64,000 bases of DNA from the NCBI RefSeq assembly GCF_014202765.1, contig NZ_JACHHN010000003.1, positions 248,001-312,000 of the forward strand, given 5' to 3'. The stretch comes from Silvimonas terrae (GTDB lineage: Bacteria > Pseudomonadota > Gammaproteobacteria > Burkholderiales > Chitinibacteraceae). A model generated the notes under the pieces. It was not told the origin of the DNA. It did not search any database and saw nothing but the letters and a program-made list of their open reading frames with translations. Shown piece after piece: positions 1 to 8,631 of this stretch (within the stretch, counting starts at the first letter, position 1; every line of letters begins with the position of its first letter). The translations under genes were made by a program, and so were the position numbers.

Positions 1-2
1 AC

Positions 3-143
3 GAGGATGGCTACAGCGGCGTGCGGATCACCCGCGCCGGCCAGCGCTTCATGATTGAAGAGGCCACGCTGTGGCAATTGCTGGATGCCGCGGGCACGCT
101 GCATGGGCAGGCGGTGATCATTCCGCGCACCCGTGATCTGTGA
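3..143 (+). CDS. C-terminal end of an unidentified protein (partial)
   Basis: An open frame enters from the left edge and gives 46 residues ending in IPRTRDL before TGA. The tail carries ITRAGQRFMIEE and a helix-like LWQLLDAAG. I do not recognise the family. Its last 26 bases overlap the end of the convergent histidine kinase gene. The frame keeps typical high-GC third-position usage, which supports coding, but too little is visible to assign a function. Confidence 0.5.
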   Translation, partial: EDGYSGVRITRAGQRFMIEEATLWQLLDAAGTLHGQAVIIPRTRDL

Positions 144-1545
144 TCGGCGGAGCCGCCGTGCTCGGGAACACCAGTTCAAAACGGGTGATGCCATCCGCAC
201 AGTAGACCCGGCAGACGCCGTGGTGCAGGTTCATGATGGTGCGCACAATGGACAAACCCAGACCACTGGATTGCCCGGAGTCTGACCGCGCACTATCGCC
301 CCGGAAGAAACGGTCAAACAACCGCGCCTGCAGTGCCTGCGAAATACCGGGGCCGTGGTTTTCCACGGCCAGCACGACATGCTCGGGCCCAACCAGACCC
401 GTCACCTGAATCACCGAGCCTTCATCCGCATGCCGGACGGCATTGGCCAGCAGATTAGCCAGCGCCCGCCGCAGCAACACGGGGTCTGCATGCAGCCGGC
501 CCGTGCCACTGACCACAATACTGAGGTCACGATCCAGCGCCGGACCTTCAAAGTAGTCCGCAATGCGCACCAGCTCGGATTCAATCTCCAGCGCTTGCCA
601 CTCCAGCTCAGTGTGTTGATGCTCTGAGCGCGCCAGAAACAGCATGTTGTCCGCCATGCGCATCAGCCGTTCAAATTCTTCGGCATTGGAGGCCAGCAAC
701 TGCTCGTACTCTTCGGCCGAGCGGGCTTTGCTGAGCGCCACCTGCGTCTGCCCCAGGAGGTTATTGATGGGCGTGCGCAGGTCATGCGCCAGGTCGGTGG
801 AGACCTGGCTCAAGCGGGTAAAGCCGCTGCCGAGGCGATCCAGCATATTGTTGAAGGCGCGGATCAGCGGGAGCAGTTCCTGCGGTGCACCCGCGTCATC
901 AATCCGCCCATCCAGATTGGCGGTGTTGACCGAGTCCGCATGCCCAGCCAGCCGGCGCACCGGGGCCAGTCCGCGCCGGATCAACACAAACCCCACCGCC
1001 GAACTGATCAGCGCCGCAAAGGCCGCCAACAACAGAATACGGTTGCGATAGGACTGCAACAGCCGTGTGCGTTCAGCCATCAGCCGGCCGGCCATGATTT
1101 CGATCGGCGGCTCGCCGACGCCGGTGGTAGCCATGGCCGCGACGGCGCTAAGCGGCGTGCCGGTTTGATCCCGAAAATGCGCCACGTCGGCCCGCGTCAC
1201 GCTGGCGTCGGCACTGACCACGCGCGGCTGCGGTAATGCACTGCGGGACGGGTTGATCTCCACCAGCGGCGGCTGCCCCGGGTAGCGCAGCACCAGCATG
1301 GCTTCCGGGTTGTTGAGCATGTTGGCAAACAGACGCGGCCGCGTGCGCACCAGTTCTCTGGCGTTTTCATCCTGCAACAGCGCGCGGATCTGATCCACCC
1401 GGGCGATCAGCGCGCCGTCGTCCCGCTGCTGCAACTGCATGGCCAGGCCACGATACAACAGGGCCCCCACCGCCCCGATCAGCACGAACACCAGCACGGC
1501 AAACACGCAAGACAAACGGGTGGTGAGCGACCAGTGCCGCTTCAT
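118..1545 (-). CDS. Heavy-metal sensor histidine kinase (CusS/IrlS-like)
   Basis: This is the membrane sensor of a two-component pair. Transmembrane helices lie at about residues 10-31 and 168-190 and flank a periplasmic sensing region of about 135 residues. A HAMP linker follows (about 190-243). The H-box [10 protein letters not shown] places the phosphorylated histidine at about residue 254. The ATPase domain shows an N-box ([12 protein letters not shown]) and a G-box (SGLGLSIV). The wording of the H-box ([11 protein letters not shown]) is typical of the heavy-metal sensor subgroup. The 475-residue length is usual for the family. Its ATG overlaps the regulator's stop by 4 bases (ATGA), so the two are translationally coupled. 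The metal sensed is not shown by the sequence; the neighbouring CzcE-like protein and operator suggest copper or silver. Confidence 0.9.
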   Translation of the reverse strand: MKRHWSLTTRLSCVFAVLVFVLIGAVGALLYRGLAMQLQQRDDGALIARVDQIRALLQDENARELVRTRPRLFANMLNNPEAMLVLRYPGQPPLVEINPSRSALPQPRVVSADASVTRADVAHFRDQTGTPLSAVAAMATTGVGEPPIEIMAGRLMAERTRLLQSYRNRILLLAAFAALISSAVGFVLIRRGLAPVRRLAGHADSVNTANLDGRIDDAGAPQELLPLIRAFNNMLDRLGSGFTRLSQVSTDLAHDLRTPINNLLGQTQVALSKARSAEEYEQLLASNAEEFERLMRMADNMLFLARSEHQHTELEWQALEIESELVRIADYFEGPALDRDLSIVVSGTGRLHADPVLLRRALANLLANAVRHADEGSVIQVTGLVGPEHVVLAVENHGPGISQALQARLFDRFFRGDSARSDSGQSSGLGLSIVRTIMNLHHGVCRVYCADGITRFELVFPSTAAPPITDHGCAE

Positions 1546-2213
1546 TCTTCAATCTCGCAGCGGTAGCCAATACCGCGCACGCTGTGAATGAGGCGTACCT
1601 CAAACGGGTCGTCCACCTTGGCGCGCAAACGCCGGATAGCGACATCCACCACATTGGTGTCGCTGTCAAAATTCATGTCCCACACGCGGGAGGCAATCAG
1701 CGAGCGCGACAGCGCCTCGCCTTCGTGTTCCACCAAGAGTTGCAACAGCGCAAACTCTTTGTTGGTCAGCACAATGCGCTTGCCTGCACGCAGCACGCGG
1801 CGCTTGAGTACATCGATCTGCAAGTCCGCCAGCTCCAGAAACTCTGCCTCACGCGGCGGGCCACGGCGCAGCAGGGTGCGCACGCGTGCCACCAGTTCGG
1901 CAAAGGAAAACGGTTTGACCAGATAATCATCCGCCCCCATTTCCAGACCCTTGATACGGTCGGTCACGGCTTCCCGCGCGGTCAGGAACAGCACCGGCAC
2001 GGCGCTATGGCGGCGCAGGCGTTCCAGCACCTGCCAGCCATCCAGGCCGGGCATCATCACATCCAGAATGATCAGGTCGTACTCTTGTTCCAGCGCCAGA
2101 TGCAAACCATCTTGCCCGTTGCGCGCCAGATCCACGACGAAGCCAGACTCCTGCAAACCCTTGTGCAGATAATCCCCGGTTTTGGGTTCGTCTTCGACCA
2201 CCAGCACACGCAT
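1542..2213 (-). CDS. OmpR/PhoB-type heavy-metal response regulator (CusR/CopR-like)
   Basis: This is the partner of the downstream kinase. The receiver domain spans residues 1-115 with acidic pair E7-D8 (VVEDEP), phosphoacceptor D51 (LIILDVMMP) and the conserved lysine in [10 protein letters not shown] winged-helix DNA-binding domain fills about 125-220. I start it at the ATG of [10 protein letters not shown] because a GGAG lies about 7 bases upstream; the frame runs 21 codons further but that part is unlike the family. The product is 223 residues, the usual length. A likely target is the perfect TGACA-N4-TGTCA palindrome upstream of the czcE-like gene. Confidence 0.92.
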   Translation of the reverse strand: MRVLVVEDEPKTGDYLHKGLQESGFVVDLARNGQDGLHLALEQEYDLIILDVMMPGLDGWQVLERLRRHSAVPVLFLTAREAVTDRIKGLEMGADDYLVKPFSFAELVARVRTLLRRGPPREAEFLELADLQIDVLKRRVLRAGKRIVLTNKEFALLQLLVEHEGEALSRSLIASRVWDMNFDSDTNVVDVAIRRLRAKVDDPFEVRLIHSVRGIGYRCEIEE

Positions 2214-2293
2214 TGCCAACTCCATGTTGAAGGGTGAGCGAGCGGCCACACGCGCCCGGCGTATGGCCGCCCCCACTCATTATGCACGGGGCA

Positions 2294-2611
2294 TCAGCCC
2301 TGGTGATCGAAGTCCTGCACGTAGATGGTGACATCATCCGCTTTGCTGGCTGACGGCAGAATCTGCGACAAACGGAACGCCGCATGCGTGCCATCGAAAT
2401 GCCAGGTCACCGTCTGGTCGCCATCGCTAATGCGCACGTCCTGGCCGCGCTGGACATCAATCGACCGCGTACCCTGGGCTACGGCAATACTTTGGTCTGG
2501 CATGGTGCTGGCGGCGGCAGGTTCGCCATAGGCCGTGGTGTTGGCCGACGCAAACACCGGCAGCGCAGTGCTCATGGCAAGGACAGACAGCATTGCAAAC
2601 ATCTTTCTCAT
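2294..2611 (-). CDS. CzcE-like periplasmic metal-binding protein
   Basis: A 105-residue secreted protein with an N-terminal signal peptide (hydrophobic run at about 5-17, probable cleavage after ASA near residue 23). The mature part contains a VTWHFDGT segment followed by a beta-rich end (DVTIYVQD), resembling CzcE-family copper-binding proteins. Seen: small exported protein with a His in the conserved stretch, directly upstream of and co-directional with the heavy-metal regulator pair. Inferred: periplasmic metal binding or signalling. The gene is divergent from the peroxidase gene and sits just downstream of a CopR/CusR-type box. Confidence 0.7.
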   Translation of the reverse strand: MRKMFAMLSVLAMSTALPVFASANTTAYGEPAAASTMPDQSIAVAQGTRSIDVQRGQDVRISDGDQTVTWHFDGTHAAFRLSQILPSASKADDVTIYVQDFDHQG

Positions 2612-2741
2612 GATGGTTTCTCCTTTGCAGGTTCACCGCCATCTGCGGCGAACTGGGCACCACCTTACCCAGCGCTCGCCCTCGGCCGCGTGACGGCAGG
2701 ATTACAAAACTGTCATCTACCTCCGCCGTCCGCCCGTGATT

Positions 2742-2759
2742 CATGACATTTTTGTCATG
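2742..2759. promoter_or_regulatory. CusR/CopR-type operator palindrome
   Basis: Perfect inverted repeat CATGACA-TTTT-TGTCATG in the divergent region between the czcE-like gene and the peroxidase gene. The spacing TGACA-N4-TGTCA matches the copper-responsive CusR/CopR box. A further half-site TGTCAT lies at about 2711-2716. Binding by the adjacent regulator is inferred. Confidence 0.7.
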
Positions 2760-2854
2760 GTTCAGTCATTCAGCGGTGGGCGCGCTCCCGTTAGCGTGAG
2801 CATGACCCGGTGCCAGGCGGCCCGGCACCCCATCACCCTCACAGGAGCAAATGC

Positions 2855-3940
2855 ATGAGTCCCCCGCATTCCCCCGGTCTGCTGCGGCGCCTTTCGGGCG
2901 TTCCCGCCGATGCGCCCTTGCTGGTTCCCGCTGCCGTTATCGGCCTGACCGCCGTCGGGCTGGTGGCGGCATTCTGTTTTGCCGCAGGCTGGATCGGGCC
3001 AGAGCGGCTGGGCCCCAAACGCATCATCAATACGTTTAATGCCAACTTTGGCGAGCACCCGGGGTTTCGGCGCAATCATGCCAAGGGCGTGTGCGTGGAC
3101 GGCTATTTTGACGGCAACGGCAATGCCGTCGGTTTGTCGGTCGCCAGTGTATTTGGCCAGAACCGCACCCCGGTCACCGGCCGCTTTGCCATTCCTGGCG
3201 GCAACCCGGCCGCACCGGATGCCGGCGGCCCGGTGCGCAGCCTGGCGCTGTTGTTCCAGTTACCGGATGGCCAGCAGTGGCGCACCGGCATGAACAACAC
3301 GCCGGTCTTTGTGGTGAATACGCCGCAAGGCTTTTACGCCCAGTTGCTCGCCACCGCACCTGATCCCAAAACCGGCAAGCCCGATCCGGCGAAGGTAGCG
3401 GCGTTTTTTGCGGCGCATCCGGAGTCGGCGGCGTTTCGTAGCTGGGTGAAAACCCATGCGCCCTCTTCCGGTTTTGCCAATGGCAGCTATTACAGCATCA
3501 ACGCTTTCAAGCTGATTGATGGTCATGGCGGCGAACGGTACGTGCGCTGGACTTTTGTGCCGGATACCCCGTATCAGCCGCTGGATGCCACACAAAAGCA
3601 TCCGGCGGACTTTCTGCAAGCCGATCTGCAAACGCAACTGGCCCAGGGCCCGCTGCTCTGGCATCTGCAACTCACCCTGGCTGATACCGACGACATCACC
3701 AACGACGCCACCCGCGCATGGCCAGAAGGCCGCCAGGTGATTGATGCCGGCACGCTGACGCTGATCTCTGCCGCGCCACAACAAGGTGGTGATTGTCGCG
3801 ATATCAACTACGACCCGACCATTCTGCCGCACGGGATCGCCATTTCAGATGACCCGCTGCTGGCCGCACGCTCGGCCGCGTACTCGCGTTCTTTCAACAA
3901 GCGCACCGCAGAAGAAGCCGCTCAAGGAGCCCGCTCATGA
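2855..3940 (+). CDS. Catalase-family peroxidase (membrane-anchored, SrpA-like)
   Basis: This heme peroxidase belongs to the short catalase family. I start it at the ATG preceded by AGGAG at an 8-base gap, giving 361 residues. One N-terminal transmembrane helix (about 22-45) suggests anchoring with the catalytic domain outside the membrane. The catalase-type distal histidine is in RRNHAKG (about H75), and later motifs such as GNPAAPDAGGPVRSLALLF and FKLIDGHG match the family. It is much shorter than classical catalases (about 480), as usual for this subgroup. Its stop overlaps the cytochrome b561 start by 4 bases, which suggests electron delivery from the quinone pool to the peroxidase. Confidence 0.88.
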   Translation: MSPPHSPGLLRRLSGVPADAPLLVPAAVIGLTAVGLVAAFCFAAGWIGPERLGPKRIINTFNANFGEHPGFRRNHAKGVCVDGYFDGNGNAVGLSVASVFGQNRTPVTGRFAIPGGNPAAPDAGGPVRSLALLFQLPDGQQWRTGMNNTPVFVVNTPQGFYAQLLATAPDPKTGKPDPAKVAAFFAAHPESAAFRSWVKTHAPSSGFANGSYYSINAFKLIDGHGGERYVRWTFVPDTPYQPLDATQKHPADFLQADLQTQLAQGPLLWHLQLTLADTDDITNDATRAWPEGRQVIDAGTLTLISAAPQQGGDCRDINYDPTILPHGIAISDDPLLAARSAAYSRSFNKRTAEEAAQGARS

Positions 3941-4482
3941 AAGAGGCCATCTACTTCGCCCGGCCGTTACGCTGGTTGCACTGGCTGATGGCCCCACTCA
4001 TGGTGCTGATGCTGTTCATTGGCGTATTCATGGTGTCTACCGTGTCGACCTGGCATAACCGCCTCGTCGGGGTTCACAAACCATTGGGCATGGCACTGCT
4101 GGTACTGGTAGTTGTGCGCCTGGTCGTGCGCTGGCTGAACACCACGCCCCGTTTGCCCTCTACCCTGCCGCGCTGGCAGCAGGCGCTTGCGCATGGCTCG
4201 CACTGGTTGCTGTACGGGTTGATGTTGCTGATGCCCTTGATTGGCTGGGGCATGCAATCGGCGGCCGGTTACCCGGTGGTGCTGGGCGGCTGGGTGCTGC
4301 CCGCGCTGGTACCGCACGATGTGGCGTTGTATGCCACATTGTGTATGGCGCACGGCTTGCTGGCCCTGGTTTTGTTTGCCACGGTGGTCGCCCATCTTGC
4401 AGCAGCGCTGTTTCATGGCCTGGTGCGGCGTGATGGGGTACTGCAGAGTATGACCGGCCAGGCACGCCGCGGGCGCTCCTGA
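3937..4482 (+). CDS. Cytochrome b561 family protein
   Basis: A 181-residue integral membrane protein with four predicted helices and membrane-facing histidines for two b hemes (RWLHWLMAP, VGVHKPLG, AHGSHWLLYG and MAHGLL). Prokaryotic b561 proteins pass electrons between quinol and a partner. Here the partner is probably the peroxidase whose gene it overlaps by ATGA. The operon ends at the terminator at 4508-4538. The proximity of a metal-response operator suggests induction under metal or oxidative stress. Confidence 0.88.
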   Translation: MKEAIYFARPLRWLHWLMAPLMVLMLFIGVFMVSTVSTWHNRLVGVHKPLGMALLVLVVVRLVVRWLNTTPRLPSTLPRWQQALAHGSHWLLYGLMLLMPLIGWGMQSAAGYPVVLGGWVLPALVPHDVALYATLCMAHGLLALVLFATVVAHLAAALFHGLVRRDGVLQSMTGQARRGRS

Positions 4483-4507
4483 ATCAGCTCGCGGCGCAAT
4501 AAAAAAA

Positions 4508-4538
4508 CCCCCACTGCCAGCGGCAGGGGGGCTTTTTT
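4508..4538 (+). terminator. Bidirectional rho-independent terminator
   Basis: A GC-rich stem (CCCCCACTGCC / GGCAGGGGGG, loop AGC) is flanked by an A-run on the left and a T-run on the right. It can serve both the b561 gene (+) and the convergent aminotransferase gene (-). Confidence 0.9.
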
Positions 4539-4564
4539 ATGGACCAGTCAGCAGGCAGCAGCGA

Positions 4565-5761
4565 TTACGCCGCCAGCACCGTGGCAATGGCGTCAGCCAC
4601 ATAACCGATATTGCCGGTGTTCAGCCCTGCCACGCACATGCGGCCGGTGCGCACCAGGTACACGGCATGATCTTCCCGCAGACGATCAACCTGCTCCGGG
4701 GTGAGACCGGTGTAGCTGAACATGCCGCGCTGCTTGATGAAGTAACTGAAATCACGGCCAGGAATCCGCTCGCTCAACACGGCATACAACTGCTGACGCA
4801 TGGCCTTGATGCGCTCGCGCATCTCGCCCACTTCCCCGATCCATTGCGCCAGCAGCGCTTCATCTCCCACCACGCGGGCGGTGATTTTGGCACCGTGCGT
4901 GGGCGGGCTGGAGTAATTGCGGCGTACCGTCAGCTTGAGCTGGCTGAATACATGGGCGGCTTGATCGGCGGTCGGGCAAACCACAGACAGACCGCCGCAA
5001 CGCTCGCCATACAGCGACAGGTTTTTCGAGAACGAATTGCTGACCAGGAAGCTCAGACCGGCATCGGCCATCGCGCGGATGGCGTAGGCGTCGTCGTCCA
5101 TATTGTCGCCAAAACCTTGATAGGCGATATCCAGGAAAGGGATCAGCCCTTGCTGGCCGGCAATGCGGATCACGCGCTGCCATTGTTCTGGCGTGAGATC
5201 AACGCCGGTCGGGTTGTGGCAGCACGGGTGCAGCAGCACGATGCTGCCCTTGGGCATGGCTTCGAGCGCATGGCACATGGCGTCAAACTGTACGCCACCG
5301 GTTTGCGCATCAAAGTAGGGGTAATCGTGCACCTTGATGCCGGCGCCTTCGAAAATGGCGCGATGGTTATCCCATGTCGGCGCGCTGACCCAGGCTTCGC
5401 TGTTGGGGAAATACCGCTTGAGAAAATCTGCACCTACCTTGAGCGCACCAGAGCCGCCCAGGGTCTGGATGGTGGCAACGCGCTTGGCCGCCAGCACCGG
5501 GTGCGCGGCACCAAACAACAGTTTTTGCACACCTGCGCGGTAGCCGGCGTCGCCTTCCATCGGCAGATACGGGCGCGGGGCCAGTTGCTGCGCCATGGCT
5601 TCTTCGGCCTGGCGGACCGAACCGAGCAGCGGAATCTTGCCGGCTTCATCGTAGTAAATGCCGATACCCAGGTTCACCTTGGTGGCGCGCGGGTCCTGGT
5701 TATAGGTTTCCACCAGCGAAAGAATCGGGTCGCCAGGATAAAGGTCAATGTGCTCGAACAT
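4565..5761 (-). CDS. Aromatic/aspartate amino acid aminotransferase (class I)
   Basis: A cytoplasmic PLP enzyme that transfers amino groups between aspartate or aromatic amino acids and 2-oxoacids. Its 398 residues match AspC/TyrB. The N-terminus has the family pattern [15 protein letters not shown] and [12 protein letters not shown]. The substrate/PLP motif [11 protein letters not shown] is present, the PLP lysine is in [16 protein letters not shown], and the C-terminal arginine region is in [12 protein letters not shown]. The sequence cannot separate AspC from TyrB. The gene stands alone, ending near the terminator shared with the b561 operon. Confidence 0.93.
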   Translation of the reverse strand: MFEHIDLYPGDPILSLVETYNQDPRATKVNLGIGIYYDEAGKIPLLGSVRQAEEAMAQQLAPRPYLPMEGDAGYRAGVQKLLFGAAHPVLAAKRVATIQTLGGSGALKVGADFLKRYFPNSEAWVSAPTWDNHRAIFEGAGIKVHDYPYFDAQTGGVQFDAMCHALEAMPKGSIVLLHPCCHNPTGVDLTPEQWQRVIRIAGQQGLIPFLDIAYQGFGDNMDDDAYAIRAMADAGLSFLVSNSFSKNLSLYGERCGGLSVVCPTADQAAHVFSQLKLTVRRNYSSPPTHGAKITARVVGDEALLAQWIGEVGEMRERIKAMRQQLYAVLSERIPGRDFSYFIKQRGMFSYTGLTPEQVDRLREDHAVYLVRTGRMCVAGLNTGNIGYVADAIATVLAA

Positions 5762-5887
5762 GGTTGCAGCTCAGCGAGGAATGAGGAGAGGAAGCCGGAG
5801 TTTTGCATCCCCGGCGCGATCTGACAAATACCGCGTGTGTCAGCGGGTTCTGTCTCCTGACCGCCGACACACCGCCGCGCTGCTTCA

Positions 5888-6895
5888 CTAACTGCTTAAT
5901 GCCCGCAATTCTCCCCGCGCCACGCCCCACACCGTTCTGACGGTCAGCCCGGCAATCACGGTGGTGGCCAAGGCCAGTAGTGCCACGGCAATGCCGCTGG
6001 CCACCGCATCATGCGCAAACACCGCGTACTTCAAACCGGCACTGGCCGAGGCCGCCAGCGGGAAACTCACCGCCCACCAGGACACCTTGAACGGACAGCA
6101 TTGCAACAGGTTTCTCAGCCGGCCCACCAACACCGCCAGCACAAACAAGGCCAGCATGAACAGCGCTGTGGCAAAGCCATCTACCCCGCCCGCCGTAGCG
6201 GTATAGGCAGAGAACCCGACCGAGAACGGGGCCACCAGAATCAGCAGGGTGGGTTGTAGTGCATCCGGCAGCGGCTCTTCAAACATCAGTCGAGACAAGA
6301 TCAGCGTGAACAGCGGAATGGCAAAAAAGAGCCCCACCGCCGTAGCAAACACCATCAGCCCGTGCAGACTGTCCGCCCAGCCCAGCGCGGGCAACGCCAG
6401 CGGAATATCAATCATGCCCACCACCGGGACAATCCAGGCCGGCGTGGCATGCGCCGGCTTTTGCCGCACGCTGATCCAGCGCGACACCATCAGCCAGGCA
6501 AACACGGTCATACCCACCGCGCCGATACTCCAGATCACGCGGGCCAGCGTCTGGTCGAGATCGACCAGCAACAGAGGAATCAGCAACAGGCTGATCAGCG
6601 GCGTGCCAAACAGATTACTGGCAATGGGGTGGGCAAACTCCGCCCGTACATGAGCAAAACCGGTCACGGCTTTAACCGCATAGGCACCAGCCAGCAGGAC
6701 AAACGCCAGCAGCGCCAGCACGCCTATGCCCCCGGCCAGCCACAACGGTGTGCCAAACAGGGTGTGGGCTACCCGCCAGGCGACCGCCAACCCGGTCAGC
6801 CCCATCACAGAACCAAACAACGCCACCGGCAACCAGGCCAGTCTGGCCGAATCAACTGGGAGCGCCACAGGCGCGGATGCAACGGTGGTATTCAT
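5888..6895 (-). CDS. SLAC1/TehA (TDT) family transporter
   Basis: An integral membrane protein of 335 residues with about ten predicted helices, typical of the TDT family (TehA, Mae1, Ssu1, SLAC1), which moves anions such as dicarboxylates, sulfite or tellurite. Family-like features are the small-residue-rich first helix (FGSVMGLTGLAVAW), FAHPIASNLFGTP, and the late segment CPFKVSWWAVSFPLAA. The start overlaps the stop of the DUF302 gene by 4 bases, so they form a two-gene unit. Substrate cannot be read from the sequence. Confidence 0.87.
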   Translation of the reverse strand: MNTTVASAPVALPVDSARLAWLPVALFGSVMGLTGLAVAWRVAHTLFGTPLWLAGGIGVLALLAFVLLAGAYAVKAVTGFAHVRAEFAHPIASNLFGTPLISLLLIPLLLVDLDQTLARVIWSIGAVGMTVFAWLMVSRWISVRQKPAHATPAWIVPVVGMIDIPLALPALGWADSLHGLMVFATAVGLFFAIPLFTLILSRLMFEEPLPDALQPTLLILVAPFSVGFSAYTATAGGVDGFATALFMLALFVLAVLVGRLRNLLQCCPFKVSWWAVSFPLAASASAGLKYAVFAHDAVASGIAVALLALATTVIAGLTVRTVWGVARGELRALSS

Positions 6896-7299
6896 GTGGG
6901 TGTCCTCAGTGTCGCTTCAATCAGGGCCTGCGCTTTGTGCAGCACGGCGCTTGCCTCATCGGTCAGGCCGGCCAGACGCGCCTGGGCCTGAATGGGGTGA
7001 AAGGCCACCCAGGTGGTGCCGGCGTCTTCCCGCACCAGCACCTTGAGCGGTAAATCCAGCGCAAACAACGGGGAGGCCAGCATCAATGGCGTGCCCGCTT
7101 TGGGGTTGCCGTACACCAGCACCAGCGTCGGCGGCATGTGCAAGCCGACACTGGCGGCCCCCGCAGCGTGGTCCAGCCGGGCAAAGACGGTCATGCCAGC
7201 GGCTTTGATGGCGGTCTCCAGCTGGCTGACCGTTTCGGCAAAACTGACGGGGCTTCTGATCTCAACATGGGCGGTTTGCTCTAATCGGGCGGTGCTCAT
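6892..7299 (-). CDS. DUF302 domain protein
   Basis: A 135-residue cytoplasmic protein carrying one DUF302 domain: an N-terminal sensing-like strand (FAETVSQLETAIKAAGMTVF), the centre LDHAAGAASVGLHMPPTLVLVYGNPKAG split across two strands, and LPLKVLVREDAG. Start is supported by GGAGG just ahead of the ATG. It is the first gene of a unit with the TDT transporter and is divergent from the AraC regulator at 7400, a natural candidate for its control. DUF302 proteins have no settled biochemical role. Confidence 0.85.
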   Translation of the reverse strand: MSTARLEQTAHVEIRSPVSFAETVSQLETAIKAAGMTVFARLDHAAGAASVGLHMPPTLVLVYGNPKAGTPLMLASPLFALDLPLKVLVREDAGTTWVAFHPIQAQARLAGLTDEASAVLHKAQALIEATLRTPT

Positions 7300-7399
7300 A
7301 TATCCTCCGCATCACAATGCGTTTGTCATGACTGCAGTATTGCGTCATCCGCTCAGACTGTGAATACTGGGACGTATCAACATCTAGCGAATCCGTATC

Positions 7400-8359
7400 A
7401 TGGACATGCTTACCCACCTGATCCAGCTGGCCCGCCCGCAAGCCGGACTGGACATCCGGTGCTTGTTGGGTGGCAACTATGATCTGCCTCATGCCGCCGC
7501 GCCGGCGGGCAGTGCGCCGTTTCATGTGGTGCTGGCGGGGGCTTGCCGTATTGAAACCGAGGGTGGCACACCCATTCTGGCCCGGGCAGGTGATTTCATT
7601 CTGGTACGGGGTGCGCACCGGGTGCGCAATATCACGGTCAGCCATGCCGGCGGCACCGACCCCATCCGCATGACGCACGACGGCCTGCTGCCGCTACGCC
7701 GCACCGGCCATGGCACGCCGGAGGTGGATCTGTTGTGTGGTCATTTCGATTATGTGCGCGGTCCGAATGAACTCTTGTTCAAGACCCTGCCGGACCCGCT
7801 GCATGTTTCATTGCTGGAGAACGATGGGGATGACATCAGCGGGGTATTGCAAAGCCTGGTGGCGCTGATGCGCAAGGAAGCGGCGGCGCAACGCGCCGGA
7901 GCGCTGGCTGTGGTCACGGCATTAAGCCAGGCGCTGTTTGCCATGGCCCTGCGTAACCACGGCGAACATCACCCGGGTCAGGCCAGCGTATTGGGCCTGA
8001 TTGCCGATCCCAGACTGAGCGCCGCCGCCCAGGCGTTGCTCAAAGATCCTGGCAAAGCCTGGACCATTGAAACGCTGGGCGATCTGGCCATGATGTCCCG
8101 GGCGACGTTTGCCCGGCATTTCCGGGAGAAATCCGGCATGACGGTGTGGCAGTTTCTGACCGAGGTCAGAATGGCCCTGGCCAGCGATCTATTGCGAGAG
8201 ACGCGGCGTAGCGCGGCGGATATCGGAATGCAAGTGGGTTATCAGTCTGAAGCCGCGTTTGGCAAAGCCTTCAGACAACACACCGGTGAGATGCCGGGAC
8301 AATACCGCAGACGGCTACGGCAAGCGCTGGTTACGCTCTCCGCAAACCCCACAAACTGA
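7400..8359 (+). CDS. AraC-family transcriptional regulator (cupin + HTH)
   Basis: A 319-residue regulator. The N-terminal half is a cupin-like AraC binding domain (PFHVVLAGACRIETEGG, later DFILVRGAHRVRN). The C-terminal 100 residues hold two helix-turn-helix motifs: TIETLGDLAMMSRATFARHF and DIGMQVGYQSEAAFGKAF. It is divergent from the DUF302-TDT pair across about 100 bases, so it probably controls that pair and itself. The effector is unknown. Confidence 0.9.
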   Translation: MDMLTHLIQLARPQAGLDIRCLLGGNYDLPHAAAPAGSAPFHVVLAGACRIETEGGTPILARAGDFILVRGAHRVRNITVSHAGGTDPIRMTHDGLLPLRRTGHGTPEVDLLCGHFDYVRGPNELLFKTLPDPLHVSLLENDGDDISGVLQSLVALMRKEAAAQRAGALAVVTALSQALFAMALRNHGEHHPGQASVLGLIADPRLSAAAQALLKDPGKAWTIETLGDLAMMSRATFARHFREKSGMTVWQFLTEVRMALASDLLRETRRSAADIGMQVGYQSEAAFGKAFRQHTGEMPGQYRRRLRQALVTLSANPTN

Positions 8360-8547
8360 TAATGGGGTGGCAGGGAAACGGGACAAACCGATACTTGCCA
8401 GCTTTCCAAAAACTGACGCCAACCCCATGAGATCGGTAGCTTGTTACAGAAAAAGCCTGCCAAACACAATAAAACCGTCAGTTTTCTCAAAAATCGTGCG
8501 CCATCTGTTGTTTAAATCTTACGCTAGAACAATATTTCCGACACATT

Positions 8548-8566
8548 AATGAGTATAATTCGCATT
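8548..8566. promoter_or_regulatory. Putative Fur box
   Basis: The 19-base imperfect palindrome AATGAGTATAATTCGCATT matches the Fur-type consensus AATGAGAATTATTCTCATT at 16 of 19 positions. It lies 66 bases before the TonB receptor start. The 272-base gap from 8360 to 8631 holds no other feature I can support. Confidence 0.65.
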
Positions 8567-8631
8567 TGCATTTAAAATGCAGCGCATTCACGCCACACCA
8601 TGGTGGCAACTCATCGTCTGCCGGAAACCCA

